Assembly (NCBI RefSeq): GCF_000423405.1
Contig: NZ_AUHX01000008.1
Coordinates: 1 to 64,000, forward strand
DNA: 64,000 bases
DNA from: Mesonia mobilis DSM 19841
Lineage (GTDB): Bacteria > Bacteroidota > Bacteroidia > Flavobacteriales > Flavobacteriaceae
Direction of reading: 5' to 3'
The translations under genes and the position numbers were made by a program. Positions 26,199-36,559 of this stretch are shown here, in pieces. The first letter of the stretch is position 1. Every line of letters begins with the position of its first letter. The notes beneath the pieces are model-generated. The model was not told the origin of the DNA. It saw nothing but the letters and a program-made list of their open reading frames with translations, and searched no databases.

Positions 26199-27767
26199 AT
26201 GAGAAAAGAATGGAAAGTTGCAAAAAAATATAATTATCTGGCAATTTTAATAATTGCCGTTTCTTTTTTTGCTGCCTGTGAAGATGATTTTAGTGAAGTA
26301 GGATCTGATTTAGTAAACAATAATAACTTTAACGCTTTACTTTACGACAGTTCCAGTTTAGATGCTTATAGCGTAAAGATCACCGGTGCTCAAACCAACA
26401 ATTTCAACAACTTATTACTAGGCGTTTATAACGATCCGAATTACGGAATGTTAACCGCTAATGTGGTTAGCCAGTTGAGTTTAGGTACAACAGGACCTGA
26501 TTTTGGTACAGATCCTGAGATCGACAGTGTTGTGATTTCTATACCTTATTTCAGCACCGCAATCGATATTGACGGAGAAACCACGATTTATGAATTAGAT
26601 AGTGTTTACGGGAACGAACCAATAAACCTTTCTATTCATCGAAATAATTATTACATCAGAAGTTTAGATCCAGATAATGATTATGAAGCGCAGGAGTATT
26701 ATACCGATCAATTTAGTACTTTCGAACAAAACTATGATGCTGAGCCTCTTTTAGAAGTTTCTAATTTCACACCTTCTGCTGAAGAAATTAAAACTTTAGA
26801 ATACAACGAAACAGCAAGCACTGATGATGAAGATGTTTTCGATTTAAATAGGTCTGCACCAAGATTTCGTTTTCATTTAGATGTTGAAGATTTTCAGCAG
26901 CTGATTTTCGATCAAGAAGGTTCTTCAGAATTAATTAGTAATGCGAATTTCCAAAACTATTTTAGAGGCTTATATTTTAAATCTGAAAGTATAAATGACG
27001 CAGGAAATATGTCTTTACTAAATTTCAGCCAAGGTAATATTACTATTTATTATACAGATACTTACGAAACGACTGAAGTAAACGAAAATGGAAATGAAAC
27101 TGAAGTTACCGTGGTAGATCGTGAAGAATTTGTTTTAAATTTTTCTGAAAACTTTAATGTTTTCGATAGTGAATACGAGCAAATACCAGATCAAAACAAT
27201 TTATATTTAAAAGGTGGAGCCGGATCAATGGCGGTAATTGATCTTTTTACCGACCAAAACCAATTAGATTCTATTCGAGACTTAAATTGGTTAGTTAATG
27301 AAGCAAATCTTACTTTTTACGTAGGTGATCAGGTTGAAGATAACGAAAATCAACCAGATCGTTTATTTATCTATGATATTAACAATAATCAAGTTCTTTC
27401 CGATTATACTTCAGACATTAGTGCTATCGATAATTTTCCTTTCCGATCGAGAGAAATTCATTTAGGTCCACTACAAACAGATGATAACGGAGATAGATTT
27501 TATAAAATCAGAGTAACAGGATTGGTGAATAATATCATTAATAATGACTCTACCAATACGAGGTTAGGTCTCTCAGTTTCGACGAACGTTAATAACACTC
27601 AGGTCACAAGTGGTAGATTTGGTGCTAATGCACCAGAGCAATTAGAGAATATACCTCAAATGCAAGTAATTACTCCAGAAGGTACTATTTTGCACGGTAC
27701 TAATCCGCCTGCAAATGAATCTTCTAAGCGACTTAAACTAAACATTTTTTACACTCAACCAGAATAA
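26199..27767 (+). CDS. DUF4270 domain lipoprotein
   Basis: A 522-residue protein of the Bacteroidetes DUF4270 family. A hydrophobic segment ends in the lipobox FFAAC (~residues 15-30), followed by EDDFSEVGSDL. The mature part is beta-rich with many Asn/Asp residues, as in surface-exposed lipoproteins. It is five bases downstream of the GT5-domain gene and 12 bases upstream of glmS, so all three probably share a transcript. No activity is known for the family. Confidence 0.88.
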   Translation: MRKEWKVAKKYNYLAILIIAVSFFAACEDDFSEVGSDLVNNNNFNALLYDSSSLDAYSVKITGAQTNNFNNLLLGVYNDPNYGMLTANVVSQLSLGTTGPDFGTDPEIDSVVISIPYFSTAIDIDGETTIYELDSVYGNEPINLSIHRNNYYIRSLDPDNDYEAQEYYTDQFSTFEQNYDAEPLLEVSNFTPSAEEIKTLEYNETASTDDEDVFDLNRSAPRFRFHLDVEDFQQLIFDQEGSSELISNANFQNYFRGLYFKSESINDAGNMSLLNFSQGNITIYYTDTYETTEVNENGNETEVTVVDREEFVLNFSENFNVFDSEYEQIPDQNNLYLKGGAGSMAVIDLFTDQNQLDSIRDLNWLVNEANLTFYVGDQVEDNENQPDRLFIYDINNNQVLSDYTSDISAIDNFPFRSREIHLGPLQTDDNGDRFYKIRVTGLVNNIINNDSTNTRLGLSVSTNVNNTQVTSGRFGANAPEQLENIPQMQVITPEGTILHGTNPPANESSKRLKLNIFYTQPE

Positions 27768-27779
27768 AACTAGCCAATT

Positions 27780-29627
27780 ATGTGCGGAATTGTAGGATAT
27801 ATCGGTCATAGAAAAGCTTACCCAATTATATTAAAAGGTCTACAAAGACTAGAATATAGAGGTTACGATAGTGCAGGAATTGCACTTTATGACGGAGAGC
27901 AATTAAAGCTTAGTAAAACCAAAGGTAAAGTTGCCGATTTAAAAGAGAAACTTGAAGATGAAATTTCTACCGATGGTTCTGTAGGGATTGGCCATACGCG
28001 TTGGGCAACTCACGGAGTTCCAAACGATGTCAATTCTCACCCGCATTATTCTAATTCCGGTGATTTAGTGATCATACATAATGGTATTATCGAAAATTAC
28101 GATACCATAAAAAAAGAATTAATCAAAAGAGGTTATCAGTTTCATTCAGATACCGATACTGAGGTTTTAGTTAATCTTATTGAAGATGTTCAATTAAAAG
28201 AAGGCGTTAAATTAGGAAAAGCGGTTCAGATTGCATTAAACCAAACGGTAGGCGCTTATGCTATTGCAGTGTTTGATAAAAAGAAACCAGACGAAATCGT
28301 AGTGGCAAGATTAGGAAGCCCACTAGCGATTGGTGTAGGAGAAGATGAGTTTTTTATTGCTTCAGATGCTTCGCCGTTTATTGAATATACCAGTTCTGCT
28401 ATTTATTTAGAAGATGGCGAAATGGCTGTAGTAAGAAGAGGAAAAGGCATTAAGATTAGAAAAATTGCTAACGATTCTTTGGTGGATCCATACATTCAAA
28501 AACTTCAGATCAATTTAGAGCAGATCGAGAAAAATGGTTACGATCATTTTATGCTGAAAGAGATTTACGAACAACCAAGCGCGATCGTAGATACGTATAG
28601 AGGCAGAATGTTGGTAGATCAAGGCCTAATTAGAATGGCCGGAGTAGATGATAACCTTACTAAATTCTTAAACGCAAAACGTATCATTATTGTTGCCTGT
28701 GGTACTTCTTGGCACGCCGGATTAGTTGCCGAATATATCTTTGAAGATTTTGCCAGAATTCCTGTTGAAGTAGAATACGCATCAGAATTTAGGTATAGAA
28801 ATCCGGTGATCAATCAAGACGATATTGTTATCGCTATTTCACAATCTGGAGAAACGGCAGATACGATGGCAGCGATCAAGCTAGCCAAAGAAAAAGGCGC
28901 TTTTGTATTTGGAGTTTGTAATGTAGTAGGTTCTTCAATTTCTAGAGAAACGCACGCAGGAGCTTATACGCACGCAGGACCAGAAATAGGAGTAGCTTCA
29001 ACAAAAGCATTTACCACACAAATTACCGTTTTAAGCTTAATTGCTTTAAAATTAGCCAAAGAAAAAGGAAGCATCAGCAATTCAGACTTCCATTTATATT
29101 TAAGAGAATTAGATTTAATTCCATCTAAAATTGAAGAAGCTTTAAAATCTAACGAGCATATTACCGGAGTTGCTTCAGAATATAAAGACGCATCGAACTT
29201 CTTGTATTTAGGTAGAGGTTTTAACTTCCCGGTCGCTTTAGAAGGAGCTTTAAAGTTGAAAGAGATTTCTTATATCCACGCAGAAGGTTATCCTGCTGCC
29301 GAAATGAAACACGGTCCGATCGCTTTAATTGATGAAATGATGCCGGTTGTGGTTATTGCTACAAGAAAAGGGCATTATGAAAAGGTAATTAGCAATATTC
29401 AGGAAATTAAATCAAGAAACGGTAAGATTATAGGAATTGTTACTGAAGGCGATCAAGAAGTTAGAGAATTAGCAGATTACGTGATTGAAGTGCCAGAAAC
29501 AGTAGAAGCATTTACGCCTTTACTTACAACAATCCCATTACAATTGCTTTCTTATCACATCGCATTAATGCTAGGAAAAAATGTTGATCAACCAAGAAAC
29601 CTTGCTAAATCGGTAACTGTTGAGTAG
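27780..29627 (+). CDS. glmS: Glutamine-fructose-6-phosphate aminotransferase (isomerizing)
   Basis: GlmS makes glucosamine-6-phosphate, the first step toward UDP-GlcNAc for peptidoglycan and LPS. The 615-residue protein has the N-terminal glutaminase domain with catalytic Cys2 (MCGIVGYIG), GHTRWATHG and NGIIENY. Two SIS isomerase domains follow, with CGTSWHAGL, SQSGETADT and a C-terminus ending PRNLAKSVTVE, which holds the active-site lysine. Length and motifs are canonical. Confidence 0.98.
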   Translation: MCGIVGYIGHRKAYPIILKGLQRLEYRGYDSAGIALYDGEQLKLSKTKGKVADLKEKLEDEISTDGSVGIGHTRWATHGVPNDVNSHPHYSNSGDLVIIHNGIIENYDTIKKELIKRGYQFHSDTDTEVLVNLIEDVQLKEGVKLGKAVQIALNQTVGAYAIAVFDKKKPDEIVVARLGSPLAIGVGEDEFFIASDASPFIEYTSSAIYLEDGEMAVVRRGKGIKIRKIANDSLVDPYIQKLQINLEQIEKNGYDHFMLKEIYEQPSAIVDTYRGRMLVDQGLIRMAGVDDNLTKFLNAKRIIIVACGTSWHAGLVAEYIFEDFARIPVEVEYASEFRYRNPVINQDDIVIAISQSGETADTMAAIKLAKEKGAFVFGVCNVVGSSISRETHAGAYTHAGPEIGVASTKAFTTQITVLSLIALKLAKEKGSISNSDFHLYLRELDLIPSKIEEALKSNEHITGVASEYKDASNFLYLGRGFNFPVALEGALKLKEISYIHAEGYPAAEMKHGPIALIDEMMPVVVIATRKGHYEKVISNIQEIKSRNGKIIGIVTEGDQEVRELADYVIEVPETVEAFTPLLTTIPLQLLSYHIALMLGKNVDQPRNLAKSVTVE

Positions 29628-29686
29628 TATTTTTAGGCAAATAATATTTTTCAAAATTAAGAGGAAATTATTTAATAAAAATAACC

Positions 29687-29694
29687 TATCTTTG
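29687..29694 (+). promoter_or_regulatory. Candidate -7 box TATCTTTG for atpDC
   Basis: TATCTTTG lies 60 bases before the atpD ATG and fits TAnnTTTG exactly. It is followed by GCAGCCG, a common sequence just after strong flavobacterial promoters. It separates atpDC from glmS transcription. Confidence 0.6.
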
Positions 29695-29751
29695 CAGCCG
29701 AAAAAAGCAAGCCTTTTTTTCAACATTACAAACTATAAATTAAACAATTAG

Positions 29752-31266
<1,515 letters not shown>

Positions 31267-31307
31267 TCAAATTGATAATTTAGATTATCGATTCTTAACT
31301 TAAAACT

Positions 31308-31586
31308 ATGTATTTAGAAATTGTATCTCCAGAAAAAGTTCTTTTAAGTGCTGAAGTAAATTCAGTTACAGTTCCTGGTGTTGAAGGAGAATTTCAGATG
31401 CTTAACAATCACGCGCCAATCGTTTCTGTATTAGAAAAAGGCTTTGTGAAAGTAGATGGAAACTTCGAGATCCCTAAGAATTTAAAAGCTGAAGTTACTA
31501 AAGCTCAAGACGGGAAATGGCATTTCCCTATTAAAGGAGGCGTTCTAGAGATGAAAAATAATAAAGCTATCGTTCTTGCTGATTAA
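31308..31586 (+). CDS. atpC: F0F1 ATP synthase subunit epsilon (short form)
   Basis: A 92-residue protein with the N-terminal beta-sandwich of epsilon (MYLEIVSPEKVLLSAEVNSV, then GEFQMLNNHAPIVSVL). The C-terminal two-helix inhibitory domain found in longer relatives of ~135 residues is absent, as is usual in this phylum. It is 41 bases after atpD and followed by a strong terminator. Confidence 0.95.
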   Translation: MYLEIVSPEKVLLSAEVNSVTVPGVEGEFQMLNNHAPIVSVLEKGFVKVDGNFEIPKNLKAEVTKAQDGKWHFPIKGGVLEMKNNKAIVLAD

Positions 31587-31607
31587 GCAAAAACTTAGCA
31601 ACCATAA

Positions 31608-31640
31608 AAAAACCTCGCATTTAAAATGCGAGGTTTTTTT
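31608..31640. terminator. Bidirectional hairpin terminator after atpC
   Basis: CCTCGCAT (31613-31620) pairs with ATGCGAGG (31626-31633), flanked by runs of A and T. It serves atpC and the convergent trans-sulfuration gene. Confidence 0.92.
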
Positions 31641-31660
31641 TATGGTTAAAAGATAGTTAA

Positions 31661-32803
31661 CTAGCCTAAAGCTTGTTTAAGATCGTTAATTAGATCTTCT
31701 TCATCTTCAATCCCAACACTTAAACGAATTAAAGAATCTACCACTCCGGTTTTTTCTCGTTCTTCTTTAGGGATAGAAGCGTGCGTCATACTCGCCGGAT
31801 GACCTGCTAAAGATTCAACTCCTCCTAAAGATTCAGCAAGGGTGAAAACTTTTAGCTTTTCAACAAAACTTACAGCGTCTTCCAATTCATTTCCTTTCGT
31901 AGTGAAAGAAACCATTCCGCCAAAATCTTTCATTTGCTTTTTAGCAATATCATGGTTAGGATGATTTTCTAATCCCGGCCAATATACTTTATCTACTTTC
32001 GGGTGATTGCTTAAATATTCTGCAACTGCTTTTCCGTTTTCACAATGACGCTGAACTCTTAAATGAAGCGTTTTAATACCTCGCAACACTAAGAAACTAT
32101 CTTGCGGACCGACTACTGCTCCACTCGCATTTTGAATAAAATATAACTTATCAGCCAATTCTTTATCTTTTACTACTAAAGCTCCCATCACAACATCACT
32201 ATGACCACCTAAATATTTGGTAGCGCTATGCATTACTAAATCTGCTCCTAAATCTAGCGGTTGCTGTAAATATGGCGTAGCAAAAGTATTATCTACTCCT
32301 AAAAGCACATTATGCTTTTTAGCGATTTTAGCAGCAGCTTCAATATCAATAATATTCATCATTGGGTTCGTTGGTGTTTCAACCCAAATTAATTTTGTGT
32401 TTTCAGTAATATGCTGTTCGATATCGGCTGCATTTTGCATTCCGATGAAGTTGAACTTAATTCCGAAATCTTTAAAAATACTTGTAAATAAACGGTAAGA
32501 ACCTCCGTATAAATCGTTGGTAGAAACAACTTCGTCACCAGGTTTCAATAATTTTAAAACAGCATCGATTGCTGCTAAACCAGAACCAAAAGCTAAACCA
32601 TATTTACCATTCTCAATACTTGCTAAAGAATTTTCTAAAGCAGTACGCGTTGGGTTACCACTTCTAGAATATTCAAAACCTTTATGACCGCCAGGCGTAT
32701 TTTGAGAATACGTTGACGTTTGATATATAGGCGGCATCACAGAACCGTATGCAGGATCGGTATTTTCTTGTCCGCCGTGTATTGTTTTCGTGTTAAATTT
32801 CAT
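31661..32803 (-). CDS. Cystathionine gamma-synthase or gamma-lyase (PLP enzyme)
   Basis: A 380-residue Cys/Met-metabolism PLP enzyme. It has the YSRSGNPTR phosphate/substrate motif (~45-53), AFGSGLAAI, VDNTFATPYLQQP and MHSATKYLGGHSD with PLP lysine Lys196. The C-terminus carries the usual LIRLSVGIEDEEDLI. Synthase (methionine synthesis) and lyase (cysteine from cystathionine) cannot be told apart from the sequence by eye. The gene stands alone, with a full -33/-7 promoter upstream. Confidence 0.94.
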   Translation of the reverse strand: MKFNTKTIHGGQENTDPAYGSVMPPIYQTSTYSQNTPGGHKGFEYSRSGNPTRTALENSLASIENGKYGLAFGSGLAAIDAVLKLLKPGDEVVSTNDLYGGSYRLFTSIFKDFGIKFNFIGMQNAADIEQHITENTKLIWVETPTNPMMNIIDIEAAAKIAKKHNVLLGVDNTFATPYLQQPLDLGADLVMHSATKYLGGHSDVVMGALVVKDKELADKLYFIQNASGAVVGPQDSFLVLRGIKTLHLRVQRHCENGKAVAEYLSNHPKVDKVYWPGLENHPNHDIAKKQMKDFGGMVSFTTKGNELEDAVSFVEKLKVFTLAESLGGVESLAGHPASMTHASIPKEEREKTGVVDSLIRLSVGIEDEEDLINDLKQALG

Positions 32804-32832
32804 AATCTATTTTTATTTTTGTCTTGTCTTAG

Positions 32833-32863
32833 CAAATGTACCAATCCGTTTGTGTTTAAACAA
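32833..32863 (-). promoter_or_regulatory. Promoter TTG-N20-TACATTTG for the trans-sulfuration gene
   Basis: On the minus strand TTG (32863-32861) is followed after 20 bases by TACATTTG (32840-32833), a full match to the Bacteroidetes -33/-7 consensus. The predicted transcription start near 32826 leaves a ~22-base leader. Confidence 0.7.
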
Positions 32864-32877
32864 AAAGGCATTATCTT

Positions 32878-32885
32878 TAATTTTG
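32878..32885 (+). promoter_or_regulatory. Candidate -7 box TAATTTTG for the DUF3298 lipoprotein
   Basis: TAATTTTG lies 20 bases before the ATG at 32906 and places the start site close to that codon. No -33 TTG is seen. Confidence 0.45.
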
Positions 32886-32905
32886 ATGACTAATTTAAAT
32901 TGACT

Positions 32906-33697
32906 ATGAAAAAACTCTTCAGCTTCAGTATTTTATTACTTTTACTGGTCACCGCCTGTAAAAATGATACCGAGAAAAAAATAGAAACTTCTGAAGATTC
33001 AAAAACTTCAGAAATAAAAACGCTTCAATTAACTACGGGAACTATTGAAGCAAATCAATTCGAAATTTGCCAAGAAAATGATTGCCCGAAAGTAGAGCTG
33101 AAGTATTTAGTGGCTGAAGGCGAACATTCAGAAAGAATCAATCAGCAAAATGAAGCTTATTTAATAGAAATATTCAATTCAACTCCAGATTCTTCTTCTG
33201 CAGAAACATTAGATGAAGCTGCTAAAAAGTTTATCAAAGAATATTTTAATTTCAAAAATGAGTTTCCGGAATCTCCCGCAACCTACGAAGCAGAAGTTAC
33301 TCAAGAAGAATTAGTGAAAAACGACAGCCTGCTTACTTACAAAACTAAATTTTATTTATTTACCGGTGGCGCGCACGGTTACGGTGCTACCCGTTTTTTA
33401 AACTTCAACCCGAAAACAGGAAACCGATTAACAAATGCTCAGTTGTTTTCAGATGAAACTGCTTTTACCGAGTTTGCCGAACAAAAATTTAGAGTACAAT
33501 ATGAGATCACTTCAGAAAGTATCAATTCTAAAGGATTCTTTTTTGAAGATGACGTCTATAAATTACCAGAAAATATTGCGATCACTAACGATGAAGTTAT
33601 TTTAATTTACAACCCTTATGAAGCGGCGAGTTACGCTCAAGGACAATTAGAATTAGTAATTAATAAAACTGAAGTTGAGCAATTTTTAAACTATTAA
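32906..33697 (+). CDS. DUF4163/DUF3298-like lipoprotein (RsiV-type fold)
   Basis: A 263-residue lipoprotein (MKKLFSFSILLLLLVTAC). The C-terminal half carries the DUF3298 signature FLFTGGAHGYGATRFLNFNPKTG and VILIYNPYEAASYAQG, shared with the RsiV anti-sigma extracellular domain, which binds lysozyme in Bacillus. No sigma factor gene adjoins, so a generic periplasmic role is likely. A TTG at 32900 is also in frame, but ATG 32906 gives the normal lipoprotein signal. Confidence 0.85.
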   Translation: MKKLFSFSILLLLLVTACKNDTEKKIETSEDSKTSEIKTLQLTTGTIEANQFEICQENDCPKVELKYLVAEGEHSERINQQNEAYLIEIFNSTPDSSSAETLDEAAKKFIKEYFNFKNEFPESPATYEAEVTQEELVKNDSLLTYKTKFYLFTGGAHGYGATRFLNFNPKTGNRLTNAQLFSDETAFTEFAEQKFRVQYEITSESINSKGFFFEDDVYKLPENIAITNDEVILIYNPYEAASYAQGQLELVINKTEVEQFLNY

Positions 33698-33707
33698 AAC
33701 CTACACC

Positions 33708-34061
33708 TTGAAAAAAGTTTATCACCTATCGACTTGCGACACTTGCAAACGAATTTTAAAAGAAGTAAACCTCCCCGATGATGTAGAACAACAAGACATC
33801 AAAACCGAGCCCATCACTTCTACTCAACTAGAAGAAATGCAATCGCTATCGGGAAGTTATGAAAGTTTATTTAGTAAACGAGCGCAACTCTATCGCAAAC
33901 GCGACTTAAAAAATAAAGACTTAAAAGAAGAAGATTTTAAAAATTTAATTTTAGAACATTACACCTTTTTAAAATGACCGGTTTTTATGTTAGACGGAAA
34001 AATTTTTATTGGCAACAGCAAAAAAACTGTTGAAGCTGTGAAGCAGCAACTTCATGGATAA
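33708..34061 (+). pseudogene. ArsC/Spx-family thioredoxin-fold gene interrupted by an in-frame TGA
   Basis: From a TTG at 33708 the frame encodes 89 residues with the ArsC-family N-terminus (VYHLSTCDTCKRIL, CxxC at 10-13), then stops at TGA 33975-33977. Beyond it the same frame stays open for 27 more codons (PVFMLDGKIFIGNSKKTVEA...) to TAA 34059-34061. Together they give 117 residues, the normal family length. The TGA falls where ArsC proteins have the conserved Arg of the R-P motif, so CGA to TGA is a likely cause. The full frame overlaps the next gene's start by eight bases, as expected for an intact coupled gene. The truncated form probably lacks function. Confidence 0.8.
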
Positions 34062-34959
34062 ACGTATTCTAGCCATTTTAGCCGCTATCGGCGCCAGTAC
34101 TATTTACGGAATTAACCATACGGTTGCCAAAGGCGTAATGCCAACTTATATCGAACCTTTTGGTTTTATTTTGCTTCGCGTTACCGGAGCAGCTGTTTTG
34201 TTTTGGCTAGTAAGTTTTTTTACACCTTGGGAAAAAATCGAACGAAAAGACTGGCCACGACTTGTTGCGTGTGCGCTATTCGGGATGGTGATCAATATGC
34301 TCTTTTTCTTTAAAGGCTTAAATATGTCAACACCCATTAACAGTTCGGTAATTACCACTTTATCTCCGGTAATGGTCATTATTCTTTCGGCATTTTTACT
34401 CAAAGAAAGAATAACTTTACTAAAAATCACGGGAATTATTATCGGTTTGGCGGGAGCTTTATTTCTGGTATTTTTTAGTAAAAGCAGTAATCAAACAGCG
34501 TCGAATATTCCATTGGGAAATTTATTTTTTATTGTCAATGCACTTTCATTTGGAGTTTACCTAATCATTGTAAAACCCTTAGCCAAAAAATACGATACGA
34601 TCACGCTAATGAAATGGATCTTCAGCATCGCTGTGATCATTAATCTACCTATTACTTTTTCAGAATTTCAAGCGGTAGAATGGGAAAGTTTATCTTTTGA
34701 TGCAGTTTGGAAAATGAGTTTTGTAGTGATTGGCACCACTTTTTTTACTTACTTACTCAATTTATACGCTCTCAAATATTTATCGGCTTCAACCTTAAGT
34801 GCTTTTATTTATTTACAGCCGCTTATTGCGATTTTCTATTCGATCACTACGGGAGTAGATACGTTAAACACCATTAAAGTGGTAGCTGCAATTTTGGTGT
34901 TTGTTGGCGTTTATATGGTATCTAAAAACCCGACTACGAAAGTTCAGAAAGATCAATAG
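34054..34959 (+). CDS. EamA/DMT-family transporter
   Basis: A 301-residue protein with ten predicted hydrophobic helices in two EamA repeats. The N-terminal repeat has IYGINHTVAKGVMP and SSVITTLSPVMVIILSAFLL; the second has ASTLSAFIYLQPLIAIFYS. Such proteins export metabolites or amino acids; the substrate is unknown. The ATG lies inside the 3' end of the ArsC-like frame, suggesting that the two were translationally coupled. Its last 26 bases overlap the convergent thioesterase gene. Confidence 0.92.
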   Translation: MDKRILAILAAIGASTIYGINHTVAKGVMPTYIEPFGFILLRVTGAAVLFWLVSFFTPWEKIERKDWPRLVACALFGMVINMLFFFKGLNMSTPINSSVITTLSPVMVIILSAFLLKERITLLKITGIIIGLAGALFLVFFSKSSNQTASNIPLGNLFFIVNALSFGVYLIIVKPLAKKYDTITLMKWIFSIAVIINLPITFSEFQAVEWESLSFDAVWKMSFVVIGTTFFTYLLNLYALKYLSASTLSAFIYLQPLIAIFYSITTGVDTLNTIKVVAAILVFVGVYMVSKNPTTKVQKDQ

Positions 34960-35425
34960 CTTGAGGCTTTTTACCAAAGCGTCGCGTATCTTCTTTAGTT
35001 AGCACTTTAAAGTCTTCGGTTTTATCGAGATGCTCTAAATTTTCAATTAAATAATCAGGCAAAATCGTTAAGCTACGTTCTTTTAAATCTATCCAAGAAC
35101 CTAACATTTCACAACTTGCGCAATGCTCCCCTTTATGGTTGTAAATGTTGTGTAGAAATTCAAAAAACATACCGTCTTCTGATAATCCTTTTAACTGAAG
35201 CGTCACGGTTACCGGTTTTCCTGCAAAAACTTCTTTAAAATAATAGATATGCTCGTAAAAAACCACCGGACCAATATTTAACTCGGCCAGCTGCTTTTGT
35301 CCAAAACCATTTTCCATTAGAAAAGCCATACGCGTGTGGCTCATAAAATTCATATAAGCAGAGTTCGCCAAATGACGATTCGCATCAATATCACTCCATC
35401 TAATTTCAAATTCTTTATGGTACAT
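34934..35425 (-). CDS. Acyl-CoA thioesterase (hotdog, 4HBT family)
   Basis: A 163-residue single-hotdog protein with the family start FEIRWSDIDANRHLANSAYMNF, which contains the 4HBT catalytic Asp region, then YKHIY-like strands. It probably hydrolyses acyl-CoA thioesters in the cytoplasm; the chain preference cannot be told. It is convergent with and overlaps the EamA gene by 26 bases. The upstream gap holds a REP-like element. Confidence 0.88.
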   Translation of the reverse strand: MYHKEFEIRWSDIDANRHLANSAYMNFMSHTRMAFLMENGFGQKQLAELNIGPVVFYEHIYYFKEVFAGKPVTVTLQLKGLSEDGMFFEFLHNIYNHKGEHCASCEMLGSWIDLKERSLTILPDYLIENLEHLDKTEDFKVLTKEDTRRFGKKPQAIDLSELS

Positions 35426-35499
35426 ATTCTATAATTTTGAGCAAAACTACTAAAATCTGTTATGCAAGCATAGTTTTTAAATAAAATTTATAAGACTTG

Positions 35500-35616
35500 G
35501 GCAATCCCTATCGGGCCGGGCTATTCGTTTGTATCTTTTTTAGTGATTCAACTAATTCATAAAATCAAAAAACCAGAACTTCACTAAAAAAGGATACCAC
35601 TGCTATCCCTATTGCA
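35500..35616. repeat. REP-like imperfect inverted-repeat element
   Basis: The left arm GTATCTTTTTTAGTGA (35531-35546) and right arm TCACTAAAAAAGGATAC (35581-35597) are complementary apart from a single extra base. Outer GC-rich parts (CCCTATCGGGCCGGGC at 35507-35522; CACTGCTATCCCTATTGC at 35597-35614) flank them. Similar intergenic elements are common in marine flavobacterial genomes. A related half element occurs at the right edge of this window. Confidence 0.65.
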
Positions 35617-35663
35617 AAAAAAATCAAATGCCCGTAAATCAAGGTATACATTATTGTTTTTAT

Positions 35664-35671
35664 TACCTTTG
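35664..35671 (+). promoter_or_regulatory. Candidate -7 box TACCTTTG for the yicC-gmk-nadD operon
   Basis: TACCTTTG followed by GCGCAAC lies 22 bases before the yicC ATG. It fits TAnnTTTG and precedes three closely spaced genes. Confidence 0.55.
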
Positions 35672-35692
35672 CGCAACTTTTAAAATAAACGC

Positions 35693-36559
35693 ATGATTCA
35701 ATCTATGACGGGTTTTGGGAAAAGCATTGTAGCGCTTCCCGGCAAAAAAATCACTATCGAACTTAAGTCTTTAAACAGTAAAAATTTAGACCTTAACGCT
35801 CGTATGCCTTCTCAATACCGAGAAAGAGAATTAGATCTACGAGGCAAAATTGCTAAATCACTATCTCGTGGCAAAGTAGATTTCTCGTTATATGTTGAAA
35901 TTACCGGCGAGGCCACCACCGCTTCCGTTAATGCAGCAGTCGTAAAAAAATACATTCAGCAATTAAAAGAAATTCCGTCTACAGGAAGAGCAGACGAAGC
36001 TTCTTTATTAGAAATTGCGATGCGTTTACCCGATACCTTAAAAACAGAACGAGAAGAAATTGACGAATCTGAATTTAATGCCATCGATCAAGGTTTAGAA
36101 GAAGCCTTAACAGAGATCAACGATTTTAGAGATGCAGAAGGAAAAGCTTTAGAAAAAGATTTTGTTTTAAGAATAGAAACACTTCAGCAACTATTACAAG
36201 AAGTGATCGAAATAGATCCGCAACGAATCGATGCGGTAAAAGAGCGTTTACAAAAAGGGATCGAAGAGCTAAAAGAAAATGTTGATGAGAACCGCTTTGA
36301 ACAAGAGCTTGTGTATTACATTGAAAAATACGACATCACCGAAGAAAAAACTCGATTAGAAAACCATTTAAGCTATTTTACAGAAACGCTAAATTCTAGC
36401 GATTCTAACGGTAAAAAACTTGGGTTTATTGGTCAAGAAATTGGTCGAGAAATAAATACCATTGGTAGTAAATCTAATTTTGCACCCATGCAAAAACTCG
36501 TAGTGCAGATGAAAGACGAGTTAGAAAAAATAAAAGAACAACTTTTAAACGTACTTTAA
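35693..36559 (+). CDS. yicC: YicC/YloC family endoribonuclease-like protein
   Basis: A 288-residue protein with the family N-terminus MIQSMTGFGKS and SLNSKNLDLNARMP, a middle helical region, and the C-terminal DUF1732 part with EKYDITEEKTRLENHL and GKKLGFIGQEIGREINTIGSK. The E. coli member is reported to be an RNase. It is directly followed by gmk with no gap, a common pairing across bacteria. Confidence 0.95.
   Translation: MIQSMTGFGKSIVALPGKKITIELKSLNSKNLDLNARMPSQYRERELDLRGKIAKSLSRGKVDFSLYVEITGEATTASVNAAVVKKYIQQLKEIPSTGRADEASLLEIAMRLPDTLKTEREEIDESEFNAIDQGLEEALTEINDFRDAEGKALEKDFVLRIETLQQLLQEVIEIDPQRIDAVKERLQKGIEELKENVDENRFEQELVYYIEKYDITEEKTRLENHLSYFTETLNSSDSNGKKLGFIGQEIGREINTIGSKSNFAPMQKLVVQMKDELEKIKEQLLNVL

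Noticed and set aside
33975-33977. Selenocysteine at the ArsC-like TGA
   Set aside because: No SECIS-like hairpin was seen just after the codon, and the family has Arg, not Cys, at this place, so a nonsense change is simpler.
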